DNA of 64,000 bases from Chitinophaga caeni (GCF_002557795.1 NZ_CP023777.1:4349001-4413000); one strand, 5' to 3'. Positions 53,895 to 63,058 are shown, numbered from the stretch's first letter. Notes: generated by a model not told the origin, from the letters alone. A program made the numbers and translations.

Positions 53895-55088
53895 CTACTG
53901 GAAAATTTCCGCGGTACTTTTCGCGGTAAAGCCGATGCTTGCCGTCATCCCCTTCCCGCCGATGGCAGTACGGATATGAATACGTTGGCCCAAATCGGCG
54001 TGGAAAATATTGTCCTTGTGTTGCGGATAATATCCGGCCCAGGTTTGCGCTATTTGTTTAACATCAAAATCCACGATCCTTGCAGCCTCCATTAGCATCA
54101 GTTCATTGATGTATTGATTCAATTTAAAACCCAGGTCATCCGCTTCGAAGGCTGCGGCATATTCATGCGAATCCCCGATGATAATGCTACCATCTGCCGC
54201 TTTCTTAAACAAAATATGAATACCCCAACGTTTCAATTCATGGTAATGATCGGGGATAGAAATTTTATGAAAAGACGGGCAATGTGTTTCAAAGCTCTCG
54301 TACCGGCGGATCGTTAAGCCGGTCAGGATATTCCCTTCCAATGCAACTTCCGGCATCGGGACGGTACGCATCATCTGCAATTTGCTTACTACTATACCAC
54401 TTTCCCGGAATACGCCCGGGAATAACAATTTAAATTCATTGCCGCTGCAAATCACCACCTGTCCTGCCGTGTACATTCCCCTGCCCGCGGTCAGTACTTT
54501 CACATCACTACCTTTATCTTCGCAATCTACAACAGGTACATTGTAATGAATTTCAAAATTTTCAAAGCGTTCCTTCATCCATGATTGGATCTTATAAATC
54601 AAAACATCGGGCTCCACGGAAACCTCTTGCGGGAAGAATAGCGCTTCTTTTGCATAAGAAGATTTAATAGCAGGATATTTTTGTAAGATTTGATCCTTGG
54701 TTAATAATTGCGAGGTATAATTCTTAGCATCGAAATGAGCTTTCAATTCATGCAATAATAGTTGTTCATCATCATCAGAAGCAATATAAACGCTTCCGTT
54801 GTTACGGATCGAAATATCCATCTCTTCCTGGATCGATTTATATACTTCCAAACCCTGCCTGCCGTATTCAAACCATTCATTGGCCATTCCCGAAGGTACC
54901 ACCTGCCCAAAATTGCGTACCGTAGCTCCAACCGGATAATTATCCCTTTCAAATAACAACACCTTCTTTCCCATCATCAAAGCATGGTAAGCATGGAATG
55001 TTCCCATGATCCCACCACCAACAACTATTAAATCAAATTTATTCACCAATTGTAATTTATTTACAAATATTAAAATTTTATTGAGCAA
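53895..55088 (-). CDS. FAD-dependent oxidoreductase, TIGR03364-like
   Basis: The 397-residue protein has the FAD-binding GGGIMGTFHAYHALMMGKKVLLFE motif at about residues 23-46 and the DAO fold, with GQVVPSG, GGKGMTASIGF near the C-terminus (second FAD contact). It resembles the TIGR03364 family, which in proteobacteria sits in aminoethylphosphonate-degradation clusters; no phosphonate genes lie nearby here. The likely reaction is oxidation of an amine or amino acid. The N-terminus (MLNKILIFVNKLQLVNKFDLIVV) may be about 14 residues too long; no good alternative ATG exists. Confidence 0.78.
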   Translation of the reverse strand: MLNKILIFVNKLQLVNKFDLIVVGGGIMGTFHAYHALMMGKKVLLFERDNYPVGATVRNFGQVVPSGMANEWFEYGRQGLEVYKSIQEEMDISIRNNGSVYIASDDDEQLLLHELKAHFDAKNYTSQLLTKDQILQKYPAIKSSYAKEALFFPQEVSVEPDVLIYKIQSWMKERFENFEIHYNVPVVDCEDKGSDVKVLTAGRGMYTAGQVVICSGNEFKLLFPGVFRESGIVVSKLQMMRTVPMPEVALEGNILTGLTIRRYESFETHCPSFHKISIPDHYHELKRWGIHILFKKAADGSIIIGDSHEYAAAFEADDLGFKLNQYINELMLMEAARIVDFDVKQIAQTWAGYYPQHKDNIFHADLGQRIHIRTAIGGKGMTASIGFTAKSTAEIFQ

Positions 55089-55210
55089 TATTAAACACTT
55101 GAATGAAAATTACCGGGAAATCCAGGTTAACAATATATTAAATTAAAAGGAGCTCGATGATGTATCATCCTTATTAAACCCTTGTATTGGTCATGTCAAG
55201 ATGCAGAATT

Positions 55211-55239
55211 AAAAAAGGCGACAATGTAAATTGCCGCCT
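55211..55239 (-). terminator. Intrinsic terminator of the sugar isomerase-like gene
   Basis: On the minus strand GGCGGCAAT / ATTGTCGCC (8 of 9 pairs plus a G-T) with a 4-base loop is followed by TTTTTT. It lies 31 bp past the stop at 55271. Confidence 0.75.
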
Positions 55240-55270
55240 CTATAAAATCAATAATTTATAATAGAATCAA

Positions 55271-56101
55271 CTACAATAACGACCTGAAATTTGCTACACT
55301 TTGTTTTACTTCCGGCACGCTATTGTCCCAATGGTATTCATATTCCGCTGAGATTGGCCCCTTGAAACCTATTTCTTTCATCGTGGCCATGATGGCAGGG
55401 ATATTGCTGGTCCCTGTATTCCAGATAACATCATGCGCCCTGCGGGATTTTTCGTTCAAATCCTTGAAGTGCATACTGAACACATGGCCTTTCAATTTTT
55501 TCAAACACTCGATCGGATCTAAACCGGAACGTACCCAGTGACCGATATCTGCACAAGATCCCATGTATTGGCTGCGCCCTTTTATCGCTACCAAAACGCT
55601 ATCGGGATGCCAATAATGGCTGGGTTTGGGATGATCGTGCATGGCCAGGTGGATTTTAAATTCATCGCAAAGCGAAGAAACGAGATCTAAATCGCTATCC
55701 TTCGGTTCAGAGTTAATTACTTCGATACCCATCGCCTTGGCAAATTCAAACAATTTGCGCCAATCGGCCGGGCTGCTGGGAACAACCACGCCATAGGCTA
55801 CCAAAGTAAGACCTTTACTTTTAATCAAACCGAGCACCTTGGCGCGGGTTGCAGCGTCCATCTTAAAATCCATCGTCCCTTCAATACCGCCGCCAATTTT
55901 TTGACCGGGATAACATTCCACGTACTTCAAGCCGCAGGAATCGATCTTGTCCAATGCTTCCGCCAAGGTAAACCTGTTGAAGGTATATGCCTGGGCGCCG
56001 AGTTTCCAGCCCAGTTGTTCCGCCTTATCTTGCGCCATCGCCATGCTGCCCATCAAAAGGAAGCAGATGAGAAACAAGCTATTTGCTAGTTTTTTAGTCA
56101 T
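55271..56101 (-). CDS. Exported sugar phosphate isomerase/epimerase-like protein
   Basis: The 276-residue protein has a signal peptide (LANSLFLICFLLMGSMAMAQ, cleavage after residue 23) and an AP_endonuc_2 TIM barrel: KLGAQAYTFNRFTLAEALDKI, LKYVECYPGQ, IHLAMHDHPK, GSCADIGHWVRSG, HVFSMHFKDLNE, ISAEYEY. The His, Asp and Glu side chains in these motifs are the expected metal ligands. It is periplasmic. Similar enzymes accompany Gfo/Idh/MocA dehydrogenases and DUF1080 hydrolases in 3-keto-sugar pathways; both are present at 59026 and 60384, though not adjacent. Confidence 0.85.
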   Translation of the reverse strand: MTKKLANSLFLICFLLMGSMAMAQDKAEQLGWKLGAQAYTFNRFTLAEALDKIDSCGLKYVECYPGQKIGGGIEGTMDFKMDAATRAKVLGLIKSKGLTLVAYGVVVPSSPADWRKLFEFAKAMGIEVINSEPKDSDLDLVSSLCDEFKIHLAMHDHPKPSHYWHPDSVLVAIKGRSQYMGSCADIGHWVRSGLDPIECLKKLKGHVFSMHFKDLNEKSRRAHDVIWNTGTSNIPAIMATMKEIGFKGPISAEYEYHWDNSVPEVKQSVANFRSLL

Positions 56102-56259
56102 AACATGAGAATTTTGTATGGTAATTGGCAGAAAATTAATGGTATTATCCTAATAAAGCAAGATTCGAGGTTAAAATATGTTCAAACATTTAACCGAAAC
56201 CTGGCCTATGGCTGAATTGTTTTCCTTAATTTAGGTGTAGATAATTTAGATTAAGGGTT

Positions 56260-57354
56260 ATGAGAGGAATAGTTTTTTCACGGTTCGATCCGAACGAAAA
56301 TGCCCGCTCCCCATTTGACAGGTTGCTCAGTTTCTTCACTCAATTACTCACTTATACGAGCGGTGATTTTAATGAAGCCTTGCAATGGCTCATGGAGCTT
56401 GACAAACAGTATCAATTAACCGATAAAAATTATGGAATCGGTGATTTTTTAAACGATTTAAAAGAAAAGGGGTACATACAGGAAAATGAACTTTCGGGGG
56501 AAATAACCATCACCCCAAAAACAGAACAAACCATCCGCCAAGGTGCTTTAGAGGAAATTTTCGGTAAACTGAAAAAATCGACACAAGGCAACCATACCAC
56601 CCGCAAACCGGGTTTAGGCGATGAAATTAATGCCGAAACGCGCCCTTACAACTTCGGTGACCCGCTGGAAAATATCGATATGACGGCTTCGATCCGCAAC
56701 GCGCAAATCAATCACGGCGTGAATATCTTCGATATGCAGCAGGATGATCTCGAAGTGAGGGAGACCGACTTCAAAACGCAAACATCCACCGTGCTGATGA
56801 TCGACATCTCGCACAGTATGATCCTTTACGGCGAAGACCGCATCACACCGGCCAAGAAAGTAGCAATGGCTTTAGGGGAACTCATTACCACGAGGTATCC
56901 CAAGGATACGCTCGATATCATCGTTTTCGGGAATGATGCCTGGCAAATCCAGATCAAGGATCTGCCTTATTTGCAGGTCGGGCCTTTCCATACGAATACC
57001 GTGGCCGGATTGGAATTGGCAATGGACATTCTCAGGAGGAGAAGAAACCCTAACAAGCAGATCTTCATGATCACCGATGGGAAACCTACCTGCCTGAAAA
57101 TCGGTTCGCAATATTATAAAAACAGTTTCGGGTTGGACAGGAAGATACTCAACCGTACTTTGAACCTCGCCGCGCAATGCAAGAAGCTCAAAATACCGAT
57201 CACCACTTTCATGGTGGCTACCGATCCTTACTTGCAGGAGTTCGTTAATGAATTTACCGAAACTAACAGCGGGAAAGCCTTTTACAGCGGCACCGACAAC
57301 CTGGGCAAGTTCCTCTTCCGCGATTTCCAAAGCGGGAAAAGGAAATTTTATTGA
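56260..57354 (+). CDS. VWA domain protein partnering MoxR-like ATPase
   Basis: The 364-residue cytoplasmic protein has an N-terminal helical domain and a von Willebrand A domain from about 172. Its metal-binding MIDAS is DISHSM at about 181-186, with the further threonine and aspartate positions in HTNTVAG and MITDGKP. The pair VWA plus MoxR/BchI ATPase (57383, 28 bp downstream) works as a metal-insertion or protein-remodelling chaperone, as in magnesium chelatase. The client is unknown. The first 100 residues match nothing I recognise. Confidence 0.88.
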   Translation: MRGIVFSRFDPNENARSPFDRLLSFFTQLLTYTSGDFNEALQWLMELDKQYQLTDKNYGIGDFLNDLKEKGYIQENELSGEITITPKTEQTIRQGALEEIFGKLKKSTQGNHTTRKPGLGDEINAETRPYNFGDPLENIDMTASIRNAQINHGVNIFDMQQDDLEVRETDFKTQTSTVLMIDISHSMILYGEDRITPAKKVAMALGELITTRYPKDTLDIIVFGNDAWQIQIKDLPYLQVGPFHTNTVAGLELAMDILRRRRNPNKQIFMITDGKPTCLKIGSQYYKNSFGLDRKILNRTLNLAAQCKKLKIPITTFMVATDPYLQEFVNEFTETNSGKAFYSGTDNLGKFLFRDFQSGKRKFY

Positions 57355-57382
57355 TTCATTTTAAAATCGGAAACAGAACCGG

Positions 57383-58894
57383 ATGCAACATATAAAAACG
57401 TTAGGAGAATTGAAGAAAAGCGGTTACAAAAGCCGCTCCGTAAAAGAGGAAATCAGGGAAAATCTTATCACCCATTTAAAAAGCAAAACACCTACCTTCC
57501 CGGGTATTATCGGCTATGAAGATACCGTGATACCGGAAACTGAAACCGCTTTATTATCGAGGCACAATATATTATTCCTCGGTTTGCGCGGGCAAGCTAA
57601 AACCCGCATGGCCCGCCAAATGATCGACTTCCTCGATGAATTTATCCCGGTAGTGGCCGGTAGCGAGGTGAATGATGATCCTTTTGCACCATTATCGAGA
57701 TATGCGAAAGATCTCATTGCCGAAATGGGCGACAAAACGCCCATCGAATGGCTTTCCAGGGAAGAAAGGTACGGCGAGAAACTGGCTACGCCGGATGTTT
57801 CCGTTGCTGATCTCATCGGTGATATCGATCCTATTAAAGCGGCTCACCAGAAGTTGAGCTATGCAGATGAAAGGGCGATCCACTTCGGGATCATACCGAG
57901 ATCGAACCGCGGCATTTTCGTCATCAATGAATTACCCGACTTACAAGCCAGGATCCAAGTGGCTTTGTTTAATATTTTACAGGAAGGCGATATCCAGATC
58001 CGTGGCTTCAAATTGAGAATGCCGCTGGATATTTTATTCGTATTTACAGCGAACCCGGAAGATTATACCAACCGTGGCTCGATCGTTACGCCTTTAAAAG
58101 ATCGTATCGAAAGCCAGATAATTACCCACTATCCCAAGGACGTGGAAAGCTCGCTACTCATTACGGAGCAAGAGGCGAACCTTTTACCGGCACAGGAAAA
58201 AGTGGTGCATGTTCCCGACATTCTCAAGCGCTTGATCGAACAAGTTGCCTTCGAAGCAAGGAACAGTGAACTGGTGGATAAAAAAAGCGGCGTATCCGCC
58301 CGTTTAACGATCGCCGCATACGAAAACCTGGTAAGCGCCGCGGAAAGAAGAAGCTTGATCAACAAGGAAAAAACGACGATGACGCGGATATCGGACTTAC
58401 ACGGCATCATCCCGGCAATTACCGGGAAAATAGAATTATTGTACGAAGGTGAACAAGAAGGTGCGGCACAAGTAGCCTACAACCTCTTGGAAAAAGCCAT
58501 CCGCAATTTATTCGCCCAGTACTTCCCCAACCCGGATTCGTTCAAGAAGCGCAAACAACCAATCGATCCTGCTTCCAACCCTTACCGCCCGATTATTCAA
58601 TGGTTTGACCAAGGTAATAGTTTACAGGTATTACAACATTGTAGCGACAAACAATGGGAAACCAACCTGAAGAAAGTAAACGGTTTGAAAGAGTTGATCG
58701 ATGCGCGGTTTTCCGCCGCCAATAACAATGAGAAATTATTGATGATGGAATTTGTATTGCATGGCTTGGCCGCTTATTCCTTGATCAGCAAGAAATCTAT
58801 GGATAATAGCACTACCTTCTCCGATCTGCTGGGCACGATCATGAACTTCGGCAGCGATATTGAAGAAGATGAAGATGATCCGTATAACATTTAA
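57383..58894 (+). CDS. MoxR/BchI-type AAA+ ATPase
   Basis: The 503-residue ATPase has Walker A GLRGQAKT (67-74), a Walker B-like FVINELPDL near 180, the MoxR-type helix insert IQVALFNILQEGDIQIRGFKLRMP and sensor FVFTANPEDYTNRGSI. These are the features of the magnesium chelatase I subunit/MoxR family. It probably powers remodelling of a client delivered by the VWA protein encoded just upstream. The C-terminal 150 residues are helical and end in an acidic tail (EEDEDDPYNI). A terminator follows at 58923. Confidence 0.9.
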   Translation: MQHIKTLGELKKSGYKSRSVKEEIRENLITHLKSKTPTFPGIIGYEDTVIPETETALLSRHNILFLGLRGQAKTRMARQMIDFLDEFIPVVAGSEVNDDPFAPLSRYAKDLIAEMGDKTPIEWLSREERYGEKLATPDVSVADLIGDIDPIKAAHQKLSYADERAIHFGIIPRSNRGIFVINELPDLQARIQVALFNILQEGDIQIRGFKLRMPLDILFVFTANPEDYTNRGSIVTPLKDRIESQIITHYPKDVESSLLITEQEANLLPAQEKVVHVPDILKRLIEQVAFEARNSELVDKKSGVSARLTIAAYENLVSAAERRSLINKEKTTMTRISDLHGIIPAITGKIELLYEGEQEGAAQVAYNLLEKAIRNLFAQYFPNPDSFKKRKQPIDPASNPYRPIIQWFDQGNSLQVLQHCSDKQWETNLKKVNGLKELIDARFSAANNNEKLLMMEFVLHGLAAYSLISKKSMDNSTTFSDLLGTIMNFGSDIEEDEDDPYNI

Positions 58895-58922
58895 AACTTG
58901 CCAAATTGTTTATATACCCTGG

Positions 58923-58956
58923 CCCACCATTCATAAAAAATGGTGGGTATTTTTTT
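58923..58956 (+). terminator. Intrinsic terminator of the VWA-MoxR operon
   Basis: A perfect 9-bp stem (CCCACCATT and complement) with a 7-base loop is followed by TATTTTTTT, 29 bp after the stop codon. It also argues against the long upstream extension of the next gene. Confidence 0.85.
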
Positions 58957-59025
58957 ATATTGGAACATAATTTTGTTTATCTTGTTAGCCACTGTCTTTT
59001 TTTCCACGTAATAAATCTTTTCATT

Positions 59026-60330
59026 ATGACAGGCTTTTCTCGAAGAAACTTCATTCGATCGGCATCGACGATTCTTGCCGGCACAGCACTTCCCGGAGCA
59101 TTACATGCAATACCCAGGATCAGCGCCAATGACAAAATCAATGTTGCAGCTATCGGCATCAACGGTATGGGCTGGACGGATCTAAGCGCCATGCTGAAAC
59201 ATCCCGAAGCACAATGCGTAGCTTTATGTGACGTTGACAAAAATGTATTGGACAAGCGGGTCGCGGAATTAGCAACAAAAGGAATCAAGGTTAAAGCTTA
59301 CCACGATTACCGCGACTTATTATCCAACAAGGATATCGATGCAGTTATCATCGGCACACCGGATCATTGGCATTGTTTGCAAATGACGGATGCTTGTGCC
59401 GCCGGGAAGTCCGTGTACGTTGAAAAACCTATCGGTAACTCGATCGTTGAATGTCGCACGATGGAAGCTGCACAACAGAAATACAACTCCGTAGTGCAGG
59501 TTGGGCAATGGCAACGCAGCCAGCAACATTTTGCGGATGCCATCGACTTTGTACATTCCGGTAAACTCGGCCAGATCAGGCTGGTCAAAGCTTGGGCTTA
59601 CATGGGCTGGATGAAATCGATACCGGTAGTAGCTGACGCTGCCGCACCGGCGGGGGTAGATTATACAACATGGCTGGGCCCGGCCACCAAGCGACCATTC
59701 AATGCCAACCGTTTCCATTTTAACTTCCGCTGGTATTGGGATTACGCAGGTGGGCTCATGACGGATTGGGGTGTACATTTACTCGATTATGCCCTTTATG
59801 GCATGAAAGCACAATTCCCTAAGTCGATCATGGCCGCAGGTGGAAAATTCGCTTATCCCGATGATGCCGCCGAAACACCGGATACGCTAACAACCGTTTA
59901 CGAATTCGATGGCTTCAATTTGCAATGGGAACATGCAACCGGAATTGACGGTGGACCATACGGACGGGATCACGGAATTGCATTTATCGGGAATAAGGGC
60001 ACCCTGGTGCTGGATAGAGGCGGTTGGGAAGTGATACCCGAAGGCAACAAGATGGAAGCCGTACCGCGCCAAAAGAAAATGGATGACGGCGTATTTTTAC
60101 ATACTAAAAACTTCCTGGATGTAATAAAATCTAAAAACCTGGGGCAACTGCATGCACCTATACAAGTTGGGGCACATGTTGCTGTAAATGCTCAAATGGG
60201 AAACATCGCCTTTAAAACGAACCAGAAAATTCATTGGGATGCCGCGAATGATCGTTTCCAGGAACAGGCAGCCAATGAATACCTTGCAGCTAAGTATCAT
60301 AATGGTTATAGCATTCCCAGAATTTCATAA
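59026..60330 (+). CDS. Gfo/Idh/MocA family oxidoreductase with Tat signal
   Basis: I start it at ATG 59026 (MTGFSRRNFIRSAS), because this gives a Tat signal (SRRNFIR then STILAGTALPGALHA) and the longer frame from 58906 would run through the terminator. The 434-residue enzyme has an NAD(P) motif VAAIGINGMG at about 41-50, the family lysine in VEKPIGNS (EKP near 144) and DWGVHLLDYALYG. It probably works in the periplasm with tightly bound cofactor, oxidising or epimerising a sugar. The DUF1080 gene follows after 53 bp. Confidence 0.88.
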   Translation: MTGFSRRNFIRSASTILAGTALPGALHAIPRISANDKINVAAIGINGMGWTDLSAMLKHPEAQCVALCDVDKNVLDKRVAELATKGIKVKAYHDYRDLLSNKDIDAVIIGTPDHWHCLQMTDACAAGKSVYVEKPIGNSIVECRTMEAAQQKYNSVVQVGQWQRSQQHFADAIDFVHSGKLGQIRLVKAWAYMGWMKSIPVVADAAAPAGVDYTTWLGPATKRPFNANRFHFNFRWYWDYAGGLMTDWGVHLLDYALYGMKAQFPKSIMAAGGKFAYPDDAAETPDTLTTVYEFDGFNLQWEHATGIDGGPYGRDHGIAFIGNKGTLVLDRGGWEVIPEGNKMEAVPRQKKMDDGVFLHTKNFLDVIKSKNLGQLHAPIQVGAHVAVNAQMGNIAFKTNQKIHWDAANDRFQEQAANEYLAAKYHNGYSIPRIS

Positions 60331-60383
60331 CAAAGGATAAGTTAATAATATCAAATTTTAACATACAAATATTCGATACAAAC

Positions 60384-61112
60384 ATGCGTAAAATCACTTT
60401 TACAGCAGCGCTTGCCCTGGTAACATTCATGGTGCAAGCCCAGGACAAACCGGAAGATACCGAAGTTTGGAAGCCTGTTCCGAAAGTTATCCAACCGGGC
60501 ACTTCAACGAACACGGCTCCATCTGATGCGATCATTTTATTTGATGGTAAAAACTTAAATCATTGGGAATCTGAAAAAGGCGGCCCTGCCCAATGGACAA
60601 TTTCCGGCGGCGCCATGACCGTTAAAAAAGGAACCGGCGTTATCAAATCGAAAGAGAAGTTTGAAGATTTTCAATTGCATATAGAATTCCGCACCCCTGA
60701 AAAAGTGGTAGGTGAAGGGCAAGGCCGTGGTAATTCCGGCATCTTCATGCAAAGTTATTACGAGCTACAAGTATTAGACAACTACAATAATGTAACCTAT
60801 TCAAACGGCCAAGCCGGTAGTTTCTATAAACAAAGAATCCCCTTGGTAAACGCCTGTAAAAAACCGGGAGAATGGCAAACTTATGACGTGATTTGGACTG
60901 CTCCGCGTTTCAATGAAGACGGCAGCCTGAAATCTCCGGCGAGAGCCACCGTATTACAAAACGGCGTACTAGTACAAAACAACGTATCATTGGATGGCGA
61001 AACCCTTTACATCGGTAAACCATCCTATAAAGCCCATGGCGCCATGCCCTTCATCTTGCAAGATCATGGCAACCCGGTAAGCTACCGGAACATATGGGTA
61101 AGAAGACTTTAA
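60384..61112 (+). CDS. DUF1080 (3-keto-disaccharide hydrolase-type) protein
   Basis: The 242-residue exported protein has a signal peptide (ITFTAALALVTFMVQAQ, cleavage after residue 19) and the DUF1080 jelly-roll: IILFDGKNLNHWE, GVIKSKEKFEDFQLHIEFRTP, GRGNSGIFMQ, YELQVLDNYNN, FILQDHGNPVSYRNIWVR. Members of this family include 3-keto-glycoside hydrolases. With the Gfo/Idh/MocA dehydrogenase upstream it could make and then hydrolyse 3-keto-sugars. Confidence 0.88.
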   Translation: MRKITFTAALALVTFMVQAQDKPEDTEVWKPVPKVIQPGTSTNTAPSDAIILFDGKNLNHWESEKGGPAQWTISGGAMTVKKGTGVIKSKEKFEDFQLHIEFRTPEKVVGEGQGRGNSGIFMQSYYELQVLDNYNNVTYSNGQAGSFYKQRIPLVNACKKPGEWQTYDVIWTAPRFNEDGSLKSPARATVLQNGVLVQNNVSLDGETLYIGKPSYKAHGAMPFILQDHGNPVSYRNIWVRRL

Positions 61113-61136
61113 GTCAATGTGCATTTTAAAAACGAG

Positions 61137-61168
61137 AAAGGGGTTCGCTGTTATGGGCGGCCCCTTTT
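61137..61168 (+). terminator. Intrinsic terminator of the DUF1080 gene
   Basis: Stem AAAGGGG / CCCCTTT with a 17-base loop that contains further pairing, followed by T-rich sequence, 25 bp after the stop. Confidence 0.6.
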
Positions 61169-61209
61169 ATCTTTATAAAAGATGATGATAAAAAGACATT
61201 ATTGTCCGA

Positions 61210-61450
61210 CTAAATTTTCAATGAAAAAATTATCATCGCCACAATAGTTCGATTCAATGTCCACCTGCACATTTCTTTGTACTTATTAGCTTGCCCAAAA
61301 AATGTACCCAAAAAGGACATAAATTGGCCATCACGGCCGCCAATTTGATCGCTCGATCCAGCTTTTGTGCTACTGTATGGCTTCGCTATCAAAGGTGCGA
61401 AGCGCCACCGTTTTCTTGGCGGGGCTGAATAGATCATCCTTCGTTCATGT
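61210..61450. repeat. Probable dispersed intergenic element
   Basis: About 240 bp between convergent genes. It includes TTTCTTTGTAC, GCCCAAAAAATGTACCCAAA and AAGGTGCGAAGCGCCACC. From memory, similar blocks recur between genes in many Bacteroidota genomes and are mis-called as short hypothetical genes. The 75-codon minus-strand frame here (61210-61437) is therefore not annotated as protein-coding. Confidence 0.4.
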
Positions 61451-61620
61451 CCTTGACCAGGTAAGGGATCCGAGTAAATTTAATGCAATTTTAGCCGGGC
61501 AAGAACGATAAAAAGACATTAAAATGTAAATTAAAAAAGAGTATCAATACCCCAACAACACACTACCCTCCGCAACCAACCGTGAAATCCATAAATCCTT
61601 CTAAAAATCCGTGAACGTAG

Positions 61621-61848
61621 TTAGGATTTATTACGTTCCTTCATCTTAATACCCGCGATCAGCCCGATAAAAGCCAGCAAAACGAAAGCCGAGCCCAACA
61701 AGTAATACACGTTACTACTACGCATGGCGCCACCATCGGTCATTTTCTCAGGCGAAGTATTAAAACCCGCGATCAGGAAACCCGCTCCCGCGAAAAAGAA
61801 AACGATCAAACCGATGTAATACGAAGGCTTTGGGCGACTATTTTTCAT
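61621..61848 (-). CDS. Small two-helix membrane protein
   Basis: The 75-residue protein has two membrane helices (YIGLIVFFFAGAGFLIAGF and NVYYLLGSAFVLLAFIGLIAGI), a short loop with positive residues at both ends (MKNSRPKPS and KMKERNKS). No family is recognised. Its start lies 151 bp before the tRNA-Cys 3' end on the same strand. Confidence 0.6.
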   Translation of the reverse strand: MKNSRPKPSYYIGLIVFFFAGAGFLIAGFNTSPEKMTDGGAMRSSNVYYLLGSAFVLLAFIGLIAGIKMKERNKS

Positions 61849-61995
61849 GTATGGAAATTACGATGAAAGTATGATATCAATATAATTGTGGTGAGGATTT
61901 TACAAATGGATGGGAAAAGAATCAATATGAAAATTATGTAGTAGCTTCGAAACTTCCATGAACAAAAAAGCCGCGACATGATCGCAGCTTTCTCT

Positions 61996-62069
61996 TGGAG
62001 GTCCCGAGCGGATTCGAACCGCTGTAGGAGGTTTTGCAGACCTCTGCCTAGCCACTCGGCCACGGAACC
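61996..62069 (-). tRNA. tRNA-Cys (anticodon GCA)
   Basis: Acceptor GGTTCCG / CGGGACC, anticodon stem GAGGT / ACCTC with loop CTGCAAA (anticodon GCA), T arm AGCGG-TTCGAAT-CCGCT, discriminator U as required for tRNA-Cys. CCA is encoded (61996-61998). Confidence 0.95.
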
Positions 62070-62089
62070 ATTTTTGTTCGTTGGGATTG

Positions 62090-62120
62090 CAAAAGTAGTA
62101 AATTTTGGATATTTGCCAAA
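62090..62120 (-). promoter_or_regulatory. Bacteroidota consensus promoter of tRNA-Cys
   Basis: On the minus strand TTTG (62117-62120), exactly 19 bp, then TACTTTTG (62090-62097), identical in both boxes and spacing to the tRNA-Lys promoter. It lies 20 bp upstream of the tRNA 5' end. Confidence 0.8.
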
Positions 62121-62179
62121 TCTATTTTCATTTTATATTTAAAAAATAAAAATAATTATAAATCGATAACCTATTGATT

Positions 62180-63058
62180 ATGGATAGAATAGCTGAATCT
62201 GAACTCATTCTCAACAGCCGTGGCGCTATTTATCATCTCGACCTCAAACCGGGCGAATTAGCGGATACGGTTATCACCGTGGGCGACCCCGATCGCGTCG
62301 CGAATGTCAGCAAACATTTCGATAAACTGGAAGGTAAATTCCAACACCGCGAGTTCGTTACCCATACCGGTTACGTGGGCGACAAAAGAATCTCGGTTGT
62401 GTCTACCGGTATAGGAACTGATAATATTGATATCGTGCTGAACGAGCTGGATGCCTTGGTGAATATCGATTTTGATAGTCGCACCATCAAGCAAGCATTA
62501 CAGTCTTTAAAAATTATCAGGTTGGGTACAGCAGGCGCTTTGCAGGCTGATATCCCGGTGGATGAATGCGTCGTTTCCGCTTTCGGCCTGGGTTTAGATA
62601 ACTTGTTACCGTTTTACAGCTTGGAAAACTCCGCAACGGAACAACAGGTATTGGCTGATTTTAAGCTCCAGGTACCGTTGAAAGACGGCACTGCCAATCC
62701 TTATATTGCCGGTGCCAATACCGGTTTGCAAAACCATTTTAAAAATGGGTTTCACCAAGGTATTACCGTGACTTGCCCGGGATTTTATGGCCCGCAAGGC
62801 AGGATTTTACGCGGGGCGCTCTCCCATCCTGAGCTGATCGACCAACTGACGGGTTTCCAATCCGGGGAACACCGCATCACCAATTTCGAGATGGAAACAG
62901 CCGGGATTTATGGCCTGGGTAAAGTACTGGGACACCAGTGCTTGTCCATCAGCGCTATCGTGGCTAACAGGGTCAGTAAACAATTCAGTAAAGACGGGGC
63001 AGCAGCCGTAGAACAATTGATTCAAAAAGCGTTGACTGTCATCGAAAAAATAAATTAA
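62180..63058 (+). CDS. Nucleoside phosphorylase (uridine phosphorylase-like)
   Basis: ATG 62180 (MDRIAESELIL) is preferred over a TTG start 6 bp earlier. The 292-residue enzyme has the family motifs VITVGDPDRVANVS (phosphate-binding), ISVVSTGIGTDNIDIVLNEL, IIRLGTAGALQ and FEMETAGIYGLG (nucleoside-binding Glu-Met-Glu). It phosphorolyses a nucleoside to base and ribose-1-phosphate; Bacteroidota members of this type are usually annotated as uridine phosphorylases, but specificity is not certain. Confidence 0.88.
   Translation: MDRIAESELILNSRGAIYHLDLKPGELADTVITVGDPDRVANVSKHFDKLEGKFQHREFVTHTGYVGDKRISVVSTGIGTDNIDIVLNELDALVNIDFDSRTIKQALQSLKIIRLGTAGALQADIPVDECVVSAFGLGLDNLLPFYSLENSATEQQVLADFKLQVPLKDGTANPYIAGANTGLQNHFKNGFHQGITVTCPGFYGPQGRILRGALSHPELIDQLTGFQSGEHRITNFEMETAGIYGLGKVLGHQCLSISAIVANRVSKQFSKDGAAAVEQLIQKALTVIEKIN

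Noticed and set aside
58906..59025. N-terminal extension of the Gfo/Idh/MocA gene (40 residues)
   Set aside because: It would translate the upstream operon's terminator and bury the Tat signal that starts at 59026.
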